NCBI GenBank assembly: GCA_027943245.1
Contig: JANDJZ010001759.1
Span: 1-64,000, forward strand
Reading direction: 5' to 3'
From: Acanthamoeba sp. SK_2022b
Taxonomy: Eukaryota > Discosea > Longamoebia > Acanthamoebidae
DNA length: 64,000 nt
The notes beneath the pieces are model-generated. The model searched no databases, was not told where the DNA came from, and saw only the letters and a program-made list of their open reading frames with translations. The translations under genes and the position numbers were made by a program. Positions 61,318 to 64,000 of the stretch are shown in pieces; position 1 is the first letter of the stretch; every line of letters starts with the position of its first letter.

Positions 61318-61821
61318 ATGACAACAGCAACCCCGGCGCGCCTGCTGGTGCGCCCCATCACGGCGGAAGACAATCCCGCCATTGCTCACGTCATTCGCGA
61401 AGTCTCTGCCGAGCACGGCCTGACGGCGGATAAAGGCTATACCGTCTCCGATCCCAATCTGGACGCCCTGTATCAGCTCTACAGCCTGCCGCGCAGCGCT
61501 TACTGGGTGATCGAGGTGGACGGTCAGGTCGCCGGCGGCGGCGGCATCGCGCCGCTGCAGGGCGGCGCAGACGATATTTGCGAATTGCAGAAGATGTATT
61601 TCCTGCCGGTGTTGCGCGGCAAGGGATTGGCGAAGCGCCTGGCGCTGCAGGCGCTGGATTTCGCCCGCCAGCACGGCTTCCGCTGTTGTTACCTCGAGAC
61701 CACCGCCAGCCTGACGCAGGCCGTTGCGCTGTACGAACACCTGGGCTTCGAACACATCGACCATGCGATGGGCGCCACCGGCCACGTCGATTGCGAAGTT
61801 ACCATGCTGAAAACGCTGTAA
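61318..61821 (+). CDS. yjgM: GNAT-family acetyltransferase YjgM
   Basis: A 167-residue acetyltransferase closely resembling E. coli Yjg[50 protein letters not shown] (acetyl-CoA loop RGKGLA) and [20 protein letters not shown] start at 61318; 61303 would add five residues. In E. coli yjgM lies beside valS, and here it follows the valS 3' fragment, so the neighbourhood is ancestral. The acetylated substrate is not established. Confidence 0.88.
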   Translation: MTTATPARLLVRPITAEDNPAIAHVIREVSAEHGLTADKGYTVSDPNLDALYQLYSLPRSAYWVIEVDGQVAGGGGIAPLQGGADDICELQKMYFLPVLRGKGLAKRLALQALDFARQHGFRCCYLETTASLTQAVALYEHLGFEHIDHAMGATGHVDCEVTMLKTL

Positions 61822-62048
61822 TCGCCCCCCGCCCTCTCTATCATGGCGCAGCTTGCTGCGCCATTTTATTAATATCGCAATCAATCAGTAAAACTCGCTA
61901 TAACGCCGTTTTTCAAGCAGATAAACTGACGTTAAAAACCACGATGTAAATTTAATGTGAAGTTCGTTAATAAATTAACGATCGCAAATTGACCGTTTTT
62001 CCCCCCGCGTTACTCTGCCAGTATCCCAATCGCGCACGGAGAGCTGTC

Positions 62049-63656
62049 ATGTCGGAAAACACCTTTGATTACATCATCGTCGGCGCCGGTTCTGCCGGCT
62101 GCGTACTGGCGGCGCAGCTGATCCGCCGCACCCAGGCGCGGGTGCTGCTGCTGGAAGCCGGCGGCGACGACAATAACCTGTTCATCAAGATGCCGGCCGG
62201 GGTGGCCAAGATCATCGCCAAAAAGAGCTGGCCCTACGAGACGGAACCGGAACCGCACGCCAACAACCGCCGCATGCAGATCGCACAGGGCAAGGTGCTG
62301 GGCGGCAGCAGCTCGGTCAACGGCATGATCTACCTGCGCGGCCAGCCGCAGGACTACGACGACTGGGCCGAACGCTACGGCTGCACCGGCTGGAGCTACC
62401 GCGAGGTGCTGCCCTACTTCAAACGCGCCGAGGCCAACGAAAGCCTGTCGGACGACTACCACGGCACCGACGGGCTGCTGCCGGTCAGCGAAAACCGCTA
62501 CCGCCACCCGCTCAGCATGGCGTTTATCCGCGCCGGCCAGGAGCTGAACCTGCCCTACCGCAACGACTTCAACGGCGACAGCCAGCACGGCGTCGGTTTC
62601 TACCAAACCACCACCCACAATGGCGAACGCGCCAGCACTGCCCGCACCTACCTGAAGGCGGTGCGCGACGAACGGCGGCTGGTGGTGAAACTGAACGCCC
62701 TGGCGCACCGGCTGACCTTCGAGGGCAACGTCGCCACCGGCGTGGTCTACAACCAGAACGGCGGCGCGGAAGTCACCGCGCGCGCCACCAAAGAGGTGAT
62801 CGTCAGCGCCGGCGCGGTCGGTTCGCCGAAGCTGCTGATGCTGTCCGGCATCGGCCCGCGCGACCACCTGCAACAGCTGGGCATTGAGGTGCGGGCGGAT
62901 CTGCCGGTGGGCAAAAACTTCCACGACCACCTGCACATGTCGATCAACGTCAGCACCCGCGAGCCGATCAGCCTGTTCGGCGCCGATCGCGGCCTGCAGG
63001 CGCTGAGCCACGGCGCGCAATGGCTGGCGTTTCGCAGCGGCGTGCTCTCGTCCAACGTGCTGGAAGGCGCCGCCTTCACCGACAGCCAGGGCGACGGCCG
63101 GCCGGACGTGCAAATCCACTTCCTGCCGCTGCTGGACAGCTGGGACGACGTGCCCGGCGAGCCGCTGCCGAACATTCACGGCTTCACGCTCAAGGTCGGC
63201 TACCTGCAGCCGAAGGCGCGCGGCGAAGTGCAGCTGCGCAGCAGCAACCCGCGCGATCCGGTCAAGCTGCACGCCAACTACCTCGGCCACCCGGACGATC
63301 TGGCCGGCAGCGTGCGCGCGGTGAAGTTCGGCCTGGATTTCCTGCAAACCGCGGCGCTGAAGCCGCTGATCAAAGATCTGCTGATGCCGCAGCCGGAATG
63401 GACGCGCGACGAAGCGCAGCTGGAAGAGTTCGTACGCAACTTCTGCAAGACGGTGTATCACCCGGTGGGCAGTTGCCGCATGGGGCCGTCGCCGCAGGAC
63501 GCGGTGACCGATCCGCAGCTGCGGGTGCACGGTTTTGAACAGCTGCGGGTGATCGACTGCTCGGTGATGCCGCAACTGACCAGCGGCAACACCAATGCGC
63601 CGACCATCATGCTGGCGGAAAAGGCGGTGGATCTGTTGCTGGGCGCACCGCAGTAA
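62049..63656 (+). CDS. GMC-family FAD-dependent oxidoreductase (choline dehydrogenase-like)
   Basis: A 535-residue flavoprotein. The FAD-binding start is DYIIVGAGSAGCVLA, the GMC signature 1 region GKVLGGSSSVNGMIYLRG, signature 2 GAVGSPKLLMLSGIGP, and the C-terminal catalytic region KTVYHPVGSCRMG (His) with TSGNTNAPTIMLAEKAVDLLL. The family oxidises alcohols such as choline. There are no bet genes beside it, so the alcohol is unknown. Start at 62049 (MSENTFDYI) follows CGGAGAG. Confidence 0.88.
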   Translation: MSENTFDYIIVGAGSAGCVLAAQLIRRTQARVLLLEAGGDDNNLFIKMPAGVAKIIAKKSWPYETEPEPHANNRRMQIAQGKVLGGSSSVNGMIYLRGQPQDYDDWAERYGCTGWSYREVLPYFKRAEANESLSDDYHGTDGLLPVSENRYRHPLSMAFIRAGQELNLPYRNDFNGDSQHGVGFYQTTTHNGERASTARTYLKAVRDERRLVVKLNALAHRLTFEGNVATGVVYNQNGGAEVTARATKEVIVSAGAVGSPKLLMLSGIGPRDHLQQLGIEVRADLPVGKNFHDHLHMSINVSTREPISLFGADRGLQALSHGAQWLAFRSGVLSSNVLEGAAFTDSQGDGRPDVQIHFLPLLDSWDDVPGEPLPNIHGFTLKVGYLQPKARGEVQLRSSNPRDPVKLHANYLGHPDDLAGSVRAVKFGLDFLQTAALKPLIKDLLMPQPEWTRDEAQLEEFVRNFCKTVYHPVGSCRMGPSPQDAVTDPQLRVHGFEQLRVIDCSVMPQLTSGNTNAPTIMLAEKAVDLLLGAPQ

Positions 63657-63671
63657 GGGCGCGCCTAAACC

Positions 63672-64000
63672 TCAGGCGGCGGCGGGCACGCCGCTGTGGA
63701 AGCGCAGTTCGCTGTCCGGCGACAGGATCAGCTCAGCTTCGAGGCGGCCGAAATGCGCCACCCGTTCGCTGATGTCGCCGCCGGCGATCTGTTCCGCCAG
63801 CGTCAGGTAGTCCTGATAGTGCCGCGCTTCGGACCGCAGCAGCGAGACGTAAAAGCGGTTCAGCTCGTCGTCCAGGTGCGGCGCCAGTTTGGCGAAGCGT
63901 TCACAGGATCGCGCTTCGATGTAGGCGCCGCAGATCAGTTTGTCGATCAGCGTCGCCGGATCGTGAGTGCGGATCTCGCGGATCATGCCCTTGGCGTAGC
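63672..64000 (-). CDS. miaE: tRNA-(ms2io6A37) hydroxylase MiaE (partial, 5' end beyond window)
   Basis: The C-terminal ~109 residues of a diiron tRNA hydroxylase, which hydroxylates the isopentenyl group on A37. The second diiron-ligand helices are visible: ICGAYIEARSCERFAKLAPHL (Glu) and LLRSEARHYQDYLTLAEQI (Glu-x-x-His). The frame continues past the right edge. In Salmonella miaE lies in the argI-valS neighbourhood, consistent with the valS/yjgM remains here. Confidence 0.92.
   Translation of the reverse strand, partial: YAKGMIREIRTHDPATLIDKLICGAYIEARSCERFAKLAPHLDDELNRFYVSLLRSEARHYQDYLTLAEQIAGGDISERVAHFGRLEAELILSPDSELRFHSGVPAAA

Noticed and set aside
62010..63575. Long minus-strand open frame opposite the GMC oxidoreductase
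   Set aside because: Shadow frame with unusual composition; the plus strand has all GMC motifs.

Overview
The window looks like chromosomal DNA of an enterobacterium of the Serratia marcescens type. It is GC-rich, with tightly packed genes whose products closely resemble enterobacterial proteins (Idi, LdtB/YbiS, BtsT-YjiX-YjiA, YjgM, MiaE) plus the metabolic extras usual in Serratia (VdcBCD, a ketone-body operon, several porins, LuxR-type sensing). The 34-54 kb stretch is visibly more AT-rich, most strongly at 48-52 kb, and has the content of an accessory island.

Left part (1-9.3 kb): the end of an ExbD-like gene; a 100-residue glycine-rich peptide with a double-glycine leader (microcin-like); idi; a vdcBCD hydroxyarylic-acid decarboxylase operon facing a MarR regulator across two near-perfect palindromes; an L,D-transpeptidase; two AraC-type regulators, one with a Fur-like palindrome over its start codon; and a porin. 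From 9.7 to 15.4 kb, six minus-strand genes form a 3-hydroxybutyrate/acetoacetate operon (CoA-transferase, thiolase, hydroxyacyl-CoA dehydrogenase, GntP permease, 3-hydroxybutyrate dehydrogenase) under a divergent LysR regulator.

16.5-30.5 kb: a HigBA-like pair; a glycine-zipper protein followed by two paralogous small membrane proteins (an effector/immunity-like arrangement); a PuuA-like/GNAT/half-OtsA gene trio; then an ABC-transport locus with a duplicated permease, two separate ATPases, a porin, an MgtC-like protein and a LysR regulator, but no binding protein. The two transcription units of this locus each start with the same kind of leader: a 17-20 codon acidic/hydrophobic ORF directly followed by a conserved hairpin. 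This is the most unusual signal in the window.

30.8-54 kb: btsT-yjiX-yjiA border a defence island. The island holds a metallopeptidase/lipoprotein pair, a P4-satellite-like immunity/ash remnant, an McrA-like HNH endonuclease, a five-gene minus-strand set hsdM-hsdS-hsdR-mcrB-mcrC, a type II Zorya system (zorA-zorB-zorE), and a second metallopeptidase/lipoprotein module. It ends at tRNA-Leu(CAA), a classic island site. The location next to btsT-yjiXA matches the immigration control region of E. coli, with different contents.

54.3-64 kb: a deoC-kinase-FucP-type permease-VOC operon, an ArcZ-like small RNA away from any arcB, an orphan LuxR regulator, a DeoR regulator, a 71-codon 3' fragment of valS with its terminator, YjgM, a GMC oxidoreductase and the edge of miaE. 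The order leuX(-), valS 3' end(+), yjgM suggests the ancestral valS locus was disrupted or its end was duplicated here.
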